DNA of 7,017 nt from Yoonia sp. (GTDB taxonomy: Bacteria > Pseudomonadota > Alphaproteobacteria > Rhodobacterales > Rhodobacteraceae). Every line of letters starts with the position of its first letter. Position 1 is the stretch's first letter. Below are positions 1 through 6,224 of this stretch, piece after piece. The stretch is taken from contig JAHDGO010000107.1 in NCBI GenBank assembly GCA_020627605.1, forward strand, positions 1 through 7,017, in the 5' to 3' direction. The notes under the pieces are model-generated. The model searched no databases. It was not told the DNA's origin and saw only the letters and a program-made list of their open reading frames with translations. The translations under genes and the position numbers were made by a program.

Positions 1-424
1 GGACCATAGCCATCATCATCCCCGGTAGGGATTTGTCGCAGCCCGCAAGACCGACAATGGCGTCGTAGCAATGGCCGCGCATGGTCAGTTCAACCGTGTC
101 GGCAATCGCCTCGCGCGAAGCGAGGGATGAACGCATGCCTTCATGCCCCATAGCGATCCCGTCGGTGACAGTGATGGTGGTAAATTCGCGCGGCGTGCCG
201 AAGGCCTTTTTGACACCCAGCTTGACCGATTGCGCCTGACGGTTCAGCGCAATGTTGCAGGGGGCAGCCTCGTTCCAGCAGGTTGCGACGCCGACCCATG
301 GTTGTTTGATCGCCTCTTCATCCAGACCCATGGCATAGTAGTAGGACCGGTGCGGCGCGCGCGCGGGCCCTTCGGTCGTGTGGCGGCTGGGAAGGTTGGA
401 TTTATCGACCGGACCTTTGAGCAT
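1..424 (-). CDS. ilvD: Dihydroxy-acid dehydratase, N-terminal part (cut by window edge)
   Basis: This is the first 141 codons of IlvD, read on the minus strand and open at the left edge. The enzyme dehydrates 2,3-dihydroxy-isovalerate and 2,3-dihydroxy-3-methylvalerate to the 2-keto acids in valine, isoleucine and leucine synthesis, in the cytoplasm. The start ATG (424-422) begins MLKGPVDKSN and is preceded by a good AGGAGA ribosome binding site. Visible family motifs are HTTEGPARAPHRSYYYAMG (residues 15-33), WNEAAPCN with the probable Fe-S ligand Cys56, VTDGIAMGHEGMRSSL with probable metal ligand Asp88 (residues 86-101), and GCDKSLPGMMMAM with Cys129 and Lys131, the expected cluster ligand and carbamylated lysine. 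The third cluster cysteine would lie outside the window. The reading frame is intact. It diverges from the CPBP gene. The identification is firm; no other dehydratase fits as well, although sugar-acid dehydratases of the IlvD/Edd family share these motifs. Confidence 0.96.
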   Translation of the reverse strand, partial: MLKGPVDKSNLPSRHTTEGPARAPHRSYYYAMGLDEEAIKQPWVGVATCWNEAAPCNIALNRQAQSVKLGVKKAFGTPREFTTITVTDGIAMGHEGMRSSLASREAIADTVELTMRGHCYDAIVGLAGCDKSLPGMMMAMV

Positions 425-430
425 CTGGAT

Positions 431-436
431 TCTCCT
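431..436 (-). promoter_or_regulatory. Ribosome binding site of ilvD
   Basis: On the minus strand this reads AGGAGA, followed by six bases and then the ATG at 424-422. It is the best Shine-Dalgarno match in the window and fixes the ilvD start. A GANTC methylation site (428-432) overlaps its downstream edge. Confidence 0.8.
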
Positions 437-473
437 GCGGAAACTATCGGAACGGGTCTAAATAGTGGGATGG

Positions 474-521
474 CCCGGCGCAAGCCCGGATACAGGGTGC
501 GCGAGGCAACGCCTTGCCGGG
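474..521. repeat. Imperfect inverted repeat between ilvD and the CPBP gene
   Basis: CCCGGC plus AAG (474-479 and 482-484, with a two-base bulge) can pair with CTT plus GCCGGG (513-521) across a 28-base loop. It lies in the 132-nt divergent spacer, so it would be in the ilvD leader if transcription starts far enough upstream, or near the CPBP promoter. There is no T-run, so it is not an intrinsic terminator. It could be an operator or a leader hairpin, or chance in GC-rich DNA. I found no convincing -35/-10 pair for either divergent gene in this spacer. Confidence 0.3.
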
Positions 522-544
522 TTGTCGCGGCAGCAAACGTCGCT

Positions 545-549
545 AGGGT
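545..549 (+). promoter_or_regulatory. Ribosome binding site fixing the CPBP gene start
   Basis: AGGGT lies seven bases before the ATG at 557. It supports 557 as the start over the much longer open frame that extends back to 143, because that extension runs antisense through ilvD. Confidence 0.65.
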
Positions 550-556
550 GACACAA

Positions 557-1462
557 ATGCACCCTTACGCCGCCCATTCCCATTTTATCGCCCCCGCCTG
601 GGCCGCGCGAGAGCTGTGGCGCGTCGTCGTCATGGTGATCGCGTTTGAGGCTGTGTTTTACCTGTCATTTGTCATCTTTGCGGCCTTTTTGCCGTCAGAG
701 GCCGCACGTGACGCCTATCTGGATGGGACCGGCACCTTTGGCACGTTGACGCAGTTCGGCACCTTCGGGCTGATTGCGGTGGGGTTCATCTTTTTGTTGC
801 GCCTGTTGCACGGGCGCGGGTTCTGGTCGCTGATCGGGCCATATGAGGCGGCATTTCGCGATCTGATCAGGGTGACATGGGCCGTGGGGCTGGTGCTCTT
901 CGTGATCGAGTTGTTGCCGCCATGGATTGCCATTGCGGAGCTTGCAGAGGTGCGCAGCATCGGGGTGTGGCTGCTTCTGATCCCTGTGACGCTGCTGGTC
1001 CTGCTGGTGCAGGTCGGTACGGAAGAGATCTTCTTTCGCGGTTATCTGCAACAGCAGTTTGCCTGTCTGTCGTCGCATCCGCTGGTCTGGATGGTGCTGC
1101 CATCGCTGATGTTTGGCGTGCTGCATTACTGGAATGGCAATGGTTCAGCGGAAGGTATCCGCTGGGCGATCTGGGCCACCGCGCTTGGGATGGCCTGCGC
1201 AGATTTGACCGCCCGCAGCGGCAACCTTGGTGCGGCCATCGGGCTGCATCTGGCCAATAACGCTTTTGCCCTTTTGGTGGTGGGCATTCAGGGGTGGCCA
1301 TCGTCTGGCGTGGCGCTGTTTCTGTATCCTTACGAAGATCCCGCACTTTATGCCTATGGGACAGAGGTCCTGCTTGAGCCATGGTCGATCTTTGTCCTCA
1401 TCGTCATGCTGACCACGCTATACGTGATGTGGCTGGCCGCGCGGATCGCTATCAGGCGTTGA
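557..1462 (+). CDS. CPBP family intramembrane metalloprotease-like protein
   Basis: This is a 301-residue integral inner-membrane protein of the CPBP (CAAX protease and bacteriocin-processing, also called Abi) family. About eight membrane segments are visible, near residues 19-45, 67-85, 102-124, 134-152, 177-192, 205-222, 226-243 and 276-297. All three family motifs are present: EExxxR as E156-E157-IFF-R161, FxxxH as F186-GVL-H190, and HxxxN as H231-LAN-N235. The active-site glutamate and the histidines therefore look intact. Family members cleave substrates within the membrane or process peptides, but most bacterial ones have no known substrate, and nothing here names one. The frame is open back to 143, but that part overlaps ilvD on the other strand. 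ATG 557 has a ribosome binding site and gives a normal N-terminus. It ends 59 nt before accD and could be read through into it. Family assignment is secure; the substrate is unknown. Confidence 0.9.
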   Translation: MHPYAAHSHFIAPAWAARELWRVVVMVIAFEAVFYLSFVIFAAFLPSEAARDAYLDGTGTFGTLTQFGTFGLIAVGFIFLLRLLHGRGFWSLIGPYEAAFRDLIRVTWAVGLVLFVIELLPPWIAIAELAEVRSIGVWLLLIPVTLLVLLVQVGTEEIFFRGYLQQQFACLSSHPLVWMVLPSLMFGVLHYWNGNGSAEGIRWAIWATALGMACADLTARSGNLGAAIGLHLANNAFALLVVGIQGWPSSGVALFLYPYEDPALYAYGTEVLLEPWSIFVLIVMLTTLYVMWLAARIAIRR

Positions 1463-1471
1463 TTGCAATCC

Positions 1472-1501
1472 TTGCCGTGGCGTCATATCTGAGCAGATAA
1501 G
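1472..1501 (+). promoter_or_regulatory. Possible weak promoter before accD
   Basis: TTGCCG (1472-1477) and GATAAG (1496-1501) are separated by 18 bases and match sigma-70-type boxes at four of six positions each. Initiation would fall about 15 bases before the accD ATG, leaving a very short leader. The alternative is that accD is transcribed together with the CPBP gene, since the 59-nt gap holds no terminator. Confidence 0.25.
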
Positions 1502-1521
1502 ACCGTTTCAAAGGCACACCC

Positions 1522-2454
1522 ATGAACTGGATCACCAATTACGTTCGCCCCACCATCAATTCGCTGTTTTCGCGGCGAGAGGTGCCCGACAATCTTTGGA
1601 CCAAATGCGCCGAGTGCGGCACGATGCTGTTTCACCGCGAGCTGGCGGACAATCTGAATGTCTGCACCAATTGCGAACACCACATGGCAATCACGGCGCG
1701 CGACCGGCTGAAGTCTGTTTTTGATGAAGGTGTCTATGTCGAGGTCAAAGTCCCAGAGCCTGTGGCAGACCCGCTGCATTTCCGGGACCAGAAACGCTAT
1801 AGCGATCGCATCAAAGAGGCGCGCAAGAAAACCGGCGAAAAAGATGCCATGCTTGTGGCCGAGGGCGAGATGGGCCGCACCGGTGTTGTTGTGGCCGTGC
1901 AGGATTTTTCCTTCATGGGCGGATCAATGTCGATGTATGTGGGCAACGCGATTGTCGCTGCGGCAGAACGTGCCGTGGCCACGGGGCGTCCGCTGATCCT
2001 GTTTTCCGCAGCCGGTGGCGCGCGGATGCAAGAGGGTATTCTGGGCCTGATGCAGATGCCGCGCACCACGATCGCGGTACAGATGCTGAAAGAGGCCGGA
2101 CTGCCCTATATCGTTGTCCTGACCCACCCGACCACCGGTGGTGTCACCGCATCCTACGCCATGCTGGGTGACGTACAGATTGCCGAACCCAATGCGCTGA
2201 TCGGCTTTGCCGGGGCGCGCGTGATCGAACAAACCATCGGTGAAAAACTGCCCGAAGGGTTCCAGCGCGCCGAATATCTGCTGGATCACGGGATGCTGGA
2301 CCGGGTGACAAAGCGCACCGACCTGAAAGAAGAACTGGTCACCATCGTGCGGATGTTGACCAAGCAGGATGCGCCGGTCAAAGGCGATCTGCCAGCACCA
2401 GAGATCCAGTCTGAGGCGGCGGAAGAGCTTGACGGGCCGGATCAGCCGAAGTGA
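1522..2454 (+). CDS. accD: Acetyl-CoA carboxylase carboxyltransferase subunit beta
   Basis: AccD pairs with AccA to form the cytoplasmic carboxyltransferase that moves the carboxyl group from biotin on AccB to acetyl-CoA, giving malonyl-CoA for fatty acid synthesis. The 310-residue length is close to the E. coli protein (304). The N-terminus [10 protein letters not shown] is followed by the zinc ribbon C29-x2-C32-x15-C48-x2-C51. The crotonase-like carboxyltransferase core contains [10 protein letters not shown] (residues 163-172) and [10 protein letters not shown] around Gly206-Gly207, which form the acyl-CoA and biotin pocket. The last 30 residues are a Pro/Glu-rich tail of the variable kind seen at AccD C-termini. 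AAAGG at 1510-1514 is a fair ribosome binding site seven bases before the ATG. Its stop overlaps the GTG of folC by four bases, implying translational coupling. accA is not in the window. Confidence 0.97.
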   Translation: MNWITNYVRPTINSLFSRREVPDNLWTKCAECGTMLFHRELADNLNVCTNCEHHMAITARDRLKSVFDEGVYVEVKVPEPVADPLHFRDQKRYSDRIKEARKKTGEKDAMLVAEGEMGRTGVVVAVQDFSFMGGSMSMYVGNAIVAAAERAVATGRPLILFSAAGGARMQEGILGLMQMPRTTIAVQMLKEAGLPYIVVLTHPTTGGVTASYAMLGDVQIAEPNALIGFAGARVIEQTIGEKLPEGFQRAEYLLDHGMLDRVTKRTDLKEELVTIVRMLTKQDAPVKGDLPAPEIQSEAAEELDGPDQPK

Positions 2455-3725
2455 CCCAAGGATCTGACGTCATCCTGGAACGGATGATGGCCTTGCATCC
2501 CAAGGTCATGGATCTGGTACTTGATCGTGTCTGGCGTCTGCTGAATGCGGTGGGCAACCCGCAGGACCGCTTGCCCCCGGTGATCCATGTTGCTGGCACC
2601 AATGGCAAGGGTTCGACCCAGGCCATGATCCGTGCCGGGCTGGAGGCAGGCGGCGCAACAGTCCATGCCTATACATCCCCGCATCTTGCGCGCTTTCACG
2701 AACGCATCAGGCTGGCCGGTGATCTGATATCCGAGGAAGCCCTGACCGACGTGCTGGACCGCTGCTATGCCGCCAATGGTGGTGCGCAGATCACCTATTT
2801 CGAAATCACGACCGTTGCCGCGCTGTTGGCCTTTGCAGAAACCCCGGCCGATTACGCCTTGCTGGAGGTGGGTTTGGGCGGCCGTCTGGATGCCACCAAT
2901 GTGGTGGCCGCGCCGGCGCTGACGATCATCACGCCGGTTGATCTGGATCATCAGCAGTTTCTGGGTGAGACGCTGCCAGAGATCGCTGGCGAAAAGGCAG
3001 GCATCATTAAACGCGGGGTGCCCTGCGTGGTTGGTCCCCAGCATAACGCCGCCCTGGAGGTGATTGAACGCCAGGCGGCACGGCGTGGCGCGCCCCTGCT
3101 GGTCCACGGCCAGCACTGGCATGTCAGCACAGAGCGTGATCGCCTGATTTATCAGGATGACACCGGGTTGCTGGATTTGCCATTGCCCGTCTTGCGCGGG
3201 CCGCATCAGATCATGAACGCGGGTGCTGCCATCGCCGCGCTGCGCGCACTTGGCAAGGATGAGGCCGCTTGCGAGGCTGCTGTCACGCGCGCGTACTGGC
3301 CTGCACGGATGGAAAAGCTGACGCAAGGCGCGCTGGTTGATCTGGCCCGCCCGGCAGAACTGTGGCTGGATGGCGGGCATAACCCGGCGGCAGGGCAGAT
3401 GCTGGCAGCGACACTGCGTGGTGAGGCCGCGCGCCCGACACACCTGATCTGCGGGATGCTGAATACCAAGGATATCGCAGGCTATATGGCCCCACTCGCC
3501 GCGGTGGCCGCCAGTCTGACGGCAGTCTCGATCCCCGGCGAGGCCAACACGATCCCGGCGGAACAGACCGCCGAGGTCGCCCGCAGCGTCGGCTTGTCCG
3601 CCGATGTGGCGCCAGATGTGCAGGCAGCCATCGCTGCCATCACGGCACAGGACGCCAATGCACGCATCCTGATTTGCGGATCGCTGTATCTGGCGGGGCA
3701 TGTCATGCGGGAAAACCGCGCGTGA
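2451..3725 (+). CDS. folC: Bifunctional folylpolyglutamate synthase/dihydrofolate synthase
   Basis: FolC is a cytoplasmic Mur-ligase-family enzyme that joins glutamate to dihydropteroate to give dihydrofolate, then adds further glutamates to reduced folates, using ATP. The protein is 424 residues, close to the 422 of E. coli FolC. The start is GTG 2451 inside the GTGA overlap with accD, which gives the usual N-terminus with [17 protein letters not shown] (residues 10-26). Visible motifs are the P-loop GTNGKGST (49-56), [14 protein letters not shown] (75-88), YFEITT (116-121), [13 protein letters not shown] (138-150), [12 protein letters not shown] (161-172), EKAGIIK with the expected carbamylated Lys182, and the C-terminal-domain motif LDGGHNP (306-312). 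Whether it has both activities cannot be read with certainty; the SPHL region fits the bifunctional bacterial type. accD-folC adjacency is common in proteobacteria. Its stop overlaps the next ATG by one base. Confidence 0.96.
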   Translation: MTQGSDVILERMMALHPKVMDLVLDRVWRLLNAVGNPQDRLPPVIHVAGTNGKGSTQAMIRAGLEAGGATVHAYTSPHLARFHERIRLAGDLISEEALTDVLDRCYAANGGAQITYFEITTVAALLAFAETPADYALLEVGLGGRLDATNVVAAPALTIITPVDLDHQQFLGETLPEIAGEKAGIIKRGVPCVVGPQHNAALEVIERQAARRGAPLLVHGQHWHVSTERDRLIYQDDTGLLDLPLPVLRGPHQIMNAGAAIAALRALGKDEAACEAAVTRAYWPARMEKLTQGALVDLARPAELWLDGGHNPAAGQMLAATLRGEAARPTHLICGMLNTKDIAGYMAPLAAVAASLTAVSIPGEANTIPAEQTAEVARSVGLSADVAPDVQAAIAAITAQDANARILICGSLYLAGHVMRENRA

Positions 3726-4228
3726 TGCGCACCGCTGCATTTGCACTGGCGCTGAGCGCGACGCAGGCCCATGCGGTGGATTTCTATTTCTGCTGGAAAG
3801 GTGACAACGGCTATACCATGACCGGGCAGATGTCGGTGAACCCCACGGCATTGAACAAGCCGTTGATCACCCAGAATGACGTCAGCGAATTTCGCATTGC
3901 GGGCTATCGTGATGGCCAGCTGTTGGGCAAATGGGACATGGCGACACGGGCCGAAGGGGCCAGCTGGTTTCTGAACTACGATCCGACGGCACGCGAGTTT
4001 CTGACGCCCGGCGCGATGGGTCTTGGTGTCAGCCAGGCGTGGAACGCCGATGGGACGGCCACCGATTGCGGCGACCCCGGATTTGGCTTCAACCTTGGCA
4101 ATTTCGCGCAGGATTTCTGCGTCAATGGTCAGTGGATCGAGGAAAGCGGTATGCCACCCGAAACCCCTTTTCTGGTCAGCCCGGTGCCTGTCGATCCGCT
4201 CTGCCGGGTTTATGCCCCAACAAGTTGA
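3725..4228 (+). CDS. Small exported protein of unknown function, coupled to folC
   Basis: I do not recognise this 167-residue protein. The ATG shares its first base with the folC stop (TGATG), so translation is probably coupled. GTG 3722 is a possible start one codon earlier, and the frame stays open to 3674 inside folC. Starting at 3725 gives a short signal peptide: Met-Arg, a hydrophobic run AAFALALSA, then a signal peptidase I site AHA before Val18. The mature part of about 150 residues is predicted to be periplasmic or secreted. It is rich in aromatic residues and glycine, and has only four cysteines (in FYFCWKG, TDCGDP, QDFCVNG and DPLCRVY), which could form two disulfides. Segments such as GYTMTGQM, VSEFRIAGYRDGQ and WFLNYDPTAREF suggest a beta-rich fold. 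It has no lipobox and no membrane segment after the signal peptide. It is the last gene before the terminator at 4340. That it is a real gene is likely; its function is open. Confidence 0.82.
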   Translation: MRTAAFALALSATQAHAVDFYFCWKGDNGYTMTGQMSVNPTALNKPLITQNDVSEFRIAGYRDGQLLGKWDMATRAEGASWFLNYDPTAREFLTPGAMGLGVSQAWNADGTATDCGDPGFGFNLGNFAQDFCVNGQWIEESGMPPETPFLVSPVPVDPLCRVYAPTS

Positions 4229-4288
4229 AGCGATTCGCGAATCAGTTGTTGACGGCGAATCACCACTTCGCTTAGTGTCGACTTCAAC
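4224..4288 (+). repeat. Nested inverted repeats after the accD operon
   Basis: GTTGAAG (4224-4230) is the exact complement of CTTCAAC (4282-4288). Inside it, GATTCGC (4232-4238) can pair with GCGAATC at 4255-4261, or with the adjacent copy at 4237-4243 as part of the perfect 12-bp palindrome GATTCGCGAATC (4232-4243). AAGCG (4228-4232) can also pair with CGCTT (4269-4273). The outer arm includes the stop codon of the small exported gene. There is no T-run after it. It may be a 3'-end RNA structure that protects the transcript upstream of the terminator, or a DNA-level protein site. Confidence 0.45.
4232..4261. other. Cluster of three GANTC (CcrM-type) methylation sites
   Basis: GATTC (4232-4236), GAATC (4239-4243) and GAATC (4257-4261) fall within 30 bases. 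By eye I found only two other GANTC sites in the whole window, at 428-432 and 4988-4992. GANTC is the target of the cell-cycle DNA methylase CcrM in alphaproteobacteria, and clusters there are often regulatory. The sequence sites are certain; methylation and function are inferred. Confidence 0.6.
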
Positions 4289-4339
4289 GTAAAGCGCCAT
4301 AAGAAATAGGCGCGGACGGGCAGTATTGGCAGGGCGAGC

Positions 4340-4372
4340 GGACGGGCCTTATGGCCTGTCCTCTTGTTGTTT
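4340..4372 (+). terminator. Intrinsic terminator of the accD-folC operon
   Basis: The arms GGACGGGCC (4340-4348) and GGCCTGTCC (4353-4361) form a nine-pair stem with one G-T pair and a TTAT loop, followed directly by a T-rich tract, TCTTGTTGTTT. It lies 111 nt after the last gene of the operon and separates it from the TPR-ispE unit. Confidence 0.85.
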
Positions 4373-4441
4373 AGACATCCCAAAACAGTGACATGCAGGA
4401 CGGCGCAGGTGGGGTCGGTCAATTGCCATACCCGCAACAAT

Positions 4442-4470
4442 TTGCCGCTGCGACATTGCCCAATTTACAT
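4442..4470 (+). promoter_or_regulatory. Possible promoter of the TPR-ispE unit
   Basis: A promoter is expected between the terminator and the GTG at 4518. The best pair I can see is TTGCCG (4442-4447) and TTACAT (4465-4470) with a 17-base spacer. The -10 match is weak (three of six). The rest of the 289-nt gap (4229-4517) holds the inverted repeats, GANTC cluster and terminator listed separately. I see no RNA gene or convincing small ORF in it. Confidence 0.3.
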
Positions 4471-4510
4471 GCAAACGTTTCTGCGCATAGGTTTGTCAAA
4501 AGCAAAAGTT

Positions 4511-4515
4511 GAGGT
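4511..4515 (+). promoter_or_regulatory. Ribosome binding site of the TPR gene; start ambiguous
   Basis: GAGGT is the only clear Shine-Dalgarno match here. It is two bases from GTG 4518, which is unusually close, and eleven bases from the in-frame GTG at 4527, which is slightly long. Either start leaves a usable signal peptide, so the true start is undecided by three codons. Confidence 0.55.
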
Positions 4516-4517
4516 AA

Positions 4518-6224
4518 GTGCGCGCAGTGTTCAGACGTTCCGTTTCCGCCATCGCAGTGGCCTGCAGTTTTGCGGCCATGTCACCGGCTGCGGCCGACCC
4601 CAACGCCGGGGCCTATCTGGCCGCGCGTCAGGCCGAGACGGCGCATGATTTCAGCGAAGCCGCACGCTATTTTGCCGAAAGTCTGATTGCGGATCCATCC
4701 AACCTTTACCTGCTCGACAATGCCATCGCGACCTACGTGTCGCTGGGCCAGATCGACCGTGCGGTACCGGTGGCCGAGGCACTGATCGGTCACGGGCATA
4801 AAAGCCAGATCGCCAGTCTGGTGCTGGGCCTGCATAACGCCAAGACAGACAATTGGGCCGCGCTTTTCACCGCGCTGGAGCAGGGCCACAACATTGGCCC
4901 GCTTGTTGACAGCCTGTCCCAAGGCTGGGCGCATCTGGGCGAAGGCGACATGCGCCGTGCGATCACCAGCTTTGACCGCGTGATCGAGAATCCTGATATG
5001 GCGATCTATGGGCTGACACATAAGGCCTATGCACTGGCCTCTGTCGGTGATTTCGAAGGGGCGGCGGCGCTTTTTGCCGTGCCGTCAGACAACGGGATGC
5101 GCTACAGCCGCCAAAGCGCGATTGCCCATGCCCAGATCCTCAGCCAGTTGGGCCGCAACCCTGATGCTGTTGACTTGTTGGACCGCGTGTTTGGCAGCCA
5201 GCGTGACCCGGGACTTGAGGCGCTGCATGGCCAACTGTCCGCTGGCGAGGCTGTGGCCTATGACGCCGTGCGCACGCCGGTGCAGGGGCTGGCTGACCTC
5301 TATCACATGATCGCTGGCATCCTGAACGGCGATGCCCCTGATGCCTATACGCTGCTTTACGCGCGTGCGGCCATGTATCTGGCCCCTGAAAAGACGCAGG
5401 CGGTTCTGACGACGGCGCAGCTTTTGGATAGCTTGGGCCAGTATGATCTGGCCAATGCGGTGTATGTGACTGTTTCACCTGATGATCCGTCATTCCATGC
5501 CGCCGAACTTGGTCGTGCCGATGTCCTGCGCGCCGCTGGCCGCGACGACGCCGCGATAGAGGTGCTGGAGGCACTGACGCGGTCCCACCCGGACCTGCCA
5601 GAGGTCTATGCGACCAAGGGTGACAATCTGCGTTACGCTGGCCGCTATGATGAGGCAGAGGGCGCTTATTCACAGGCCCTCGCGCTTTACAGTGACGACA
5701 ACAATGCCAAATGGTTTGTGCATTACACCCGCGGCATCACCCACCACAAACAGGATGACTGGCCCGCCGCAGAGGCGGATTTCCGTGCCGCCCTGTCCCT
5801 GCGCCCGGATCAGCCACAGGTGTTGAACTATCTGGGGTATTCGTTGGTGGAACGCGGTGAAAAGCTGGATGAAGCGCTGAAGATGATCGAAACAGCCGCA
5901 GCCGCCCGCCCTGATAATGGTGCCATCATCGACAGCCTTGGCTGGGTACTGTTCCAGATGGGCCAATATGAAGAGGCAGTGGTGCATCTCGAACAGGCTG
6001 CCGCCCTAGACCCTGTGGATCCGGTGATCAATGACCACCTTGGCGACGCCCTTTGGGCCGTGGGTCGCGAGATCGAGGCGCAATTCCAGTGGCAGCGCGC
6101 CCTGTCGTTTGATCCGGCAGAGGCTGAAGCGGACCGTATTCGTGACAAGCTGGTGCGCGGGCTTGATCTGGTGCTGATGGACGAGGGGCAAGCGCCCATT
6201 CGTTTGGCCAGTGGCGATAATTAA
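4518..6224 (+). CDS. Exported TPR-repeat protein, resembling Pseudomonas PA4667/LbcA
   Basis: This is a 568-residue protein with an N-terminal export signal: Arg6-Arg7, a hydrophobic stretch to Met21, and a signal peptidase I site at PAAA before Asp27. Cys16 in AVAC is a poor lipobox because only about eight residues separate it from the arginines. The mature protein is almost all alpha-helical TPR-like pairs: clear at about residues 32-94, 137-228, and 328 to the end, with degenerate ones between. The last repeats carry YLGYSLVERGEKLDEALKMI (438-457), IIDSLGWVLFQMGQYEEAV (470-488) and NDHLGDALWAVGREIEA (505-521). From memory, these match the C-terminal repeats of the proteobacterial family that includes P. 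aeruginosa PA4667 (LbcA), an outer-membrane TPR lipoprotein that binds the periplasmic protease CtpA. The 14-nt overlap with ispE also recalls PA4667's linkage to lolB-ispE. TPR content and export are secure; the LbcA-like role is an inference. Confidence 0.85.
   Translation: MRAVFRRSVSAIAVACSFAAMSPAAADPNAGAYLAARQAETAHDFSEAARYFAESLIADPSNLYLLDNAIATYVSLGQIDRAVPVAEALIGHGHKSQIASLVLGLHNAKTDNWAALFTALEQGHNIGPLVDSLSQGWAHLGEGDMRRAITSFDRVIENPDMAIYGLTHKAYALASVGDFEGAAALFAVPSDNGMRYSRQSAIAHAQILSQLGRNPDAVDLLDRVFGSQRDPGLEALHGQLSAGEAVAYDAVRTPVQGLADLYHMIAGILNGDAPDAYTLLYARAAMYLAPEKTQAVLTTAQLLDSLGQYDLANAVYVTVSPDDPSFHAAELGRADVLRAAGRDDAAIEVLEALTRSHPDLPEVYATKGDNLRYAGRYDEAEGAYSQALALYSDDNNAKWFVHYTRGITHHKQDDWPAAEADFRAALSLRPDQPQVLNYLGYSLVERGEKLDEALKMIETAAAARPDNGAIIDSLGWVLFQMGQYEEAVVHLEQAAALDPVDPVINDHLGDALWAVGREIEAQFQWQRALSFDPAEAEADRIRDKLVRGLDLVLMDEGQAPIRLASGDN

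Noticed and set aside
143..556. Upstream extension of the CPBP open frame by 138 codons
   Set aside because: Most of it runs antisense to the ilvD N-terminus, and a ribosome binding site marks ATG 557 as the start of a normal CPBP protein.
3674..3724. Longer N-terminus for the small exported protein, starting at 3674
   Set aside because: It would overlap folC by 52 nt and bury the signal peptide behind 17 extra residues. ATG 3725 gives a standard signal peptide and a stop/start overlap.
2442..3851. A 469-codon open frame on the minus strand covering all of folC
   Set aside because: It is antisense to a clear, motif-complete folC. Its translation is rich in Arg, Gln, His and Cys with no recognisable motif, typical of the shadow frame of a GC-biased gene.
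4210..4440. A 76-codon minus-strand frame across the intergenic gap
   Set aside because: It crosses the terminator and inverted repeats, has no clear ribosome binding site, and resembles no family I know. A real small gene is not excluded, but nothing supports it.
4469..4488. ATGC and GCAT arms flanking the palindrome AAACGTTT, a possible operator before the TPR gene
   Set aside because: The arms are only four bases and asymmetrically placed, and an 8-bp palindrome is expected by chance at this scale. It matches no operator I can name.
4364..4648. A 94-codon plus-strand frame over the start of the TPR gene
   Set aside because: It starts in the terminator tail and overlaps the TPR coding region out of frame, with an unnatural Arg/Cys/His-rich composition.
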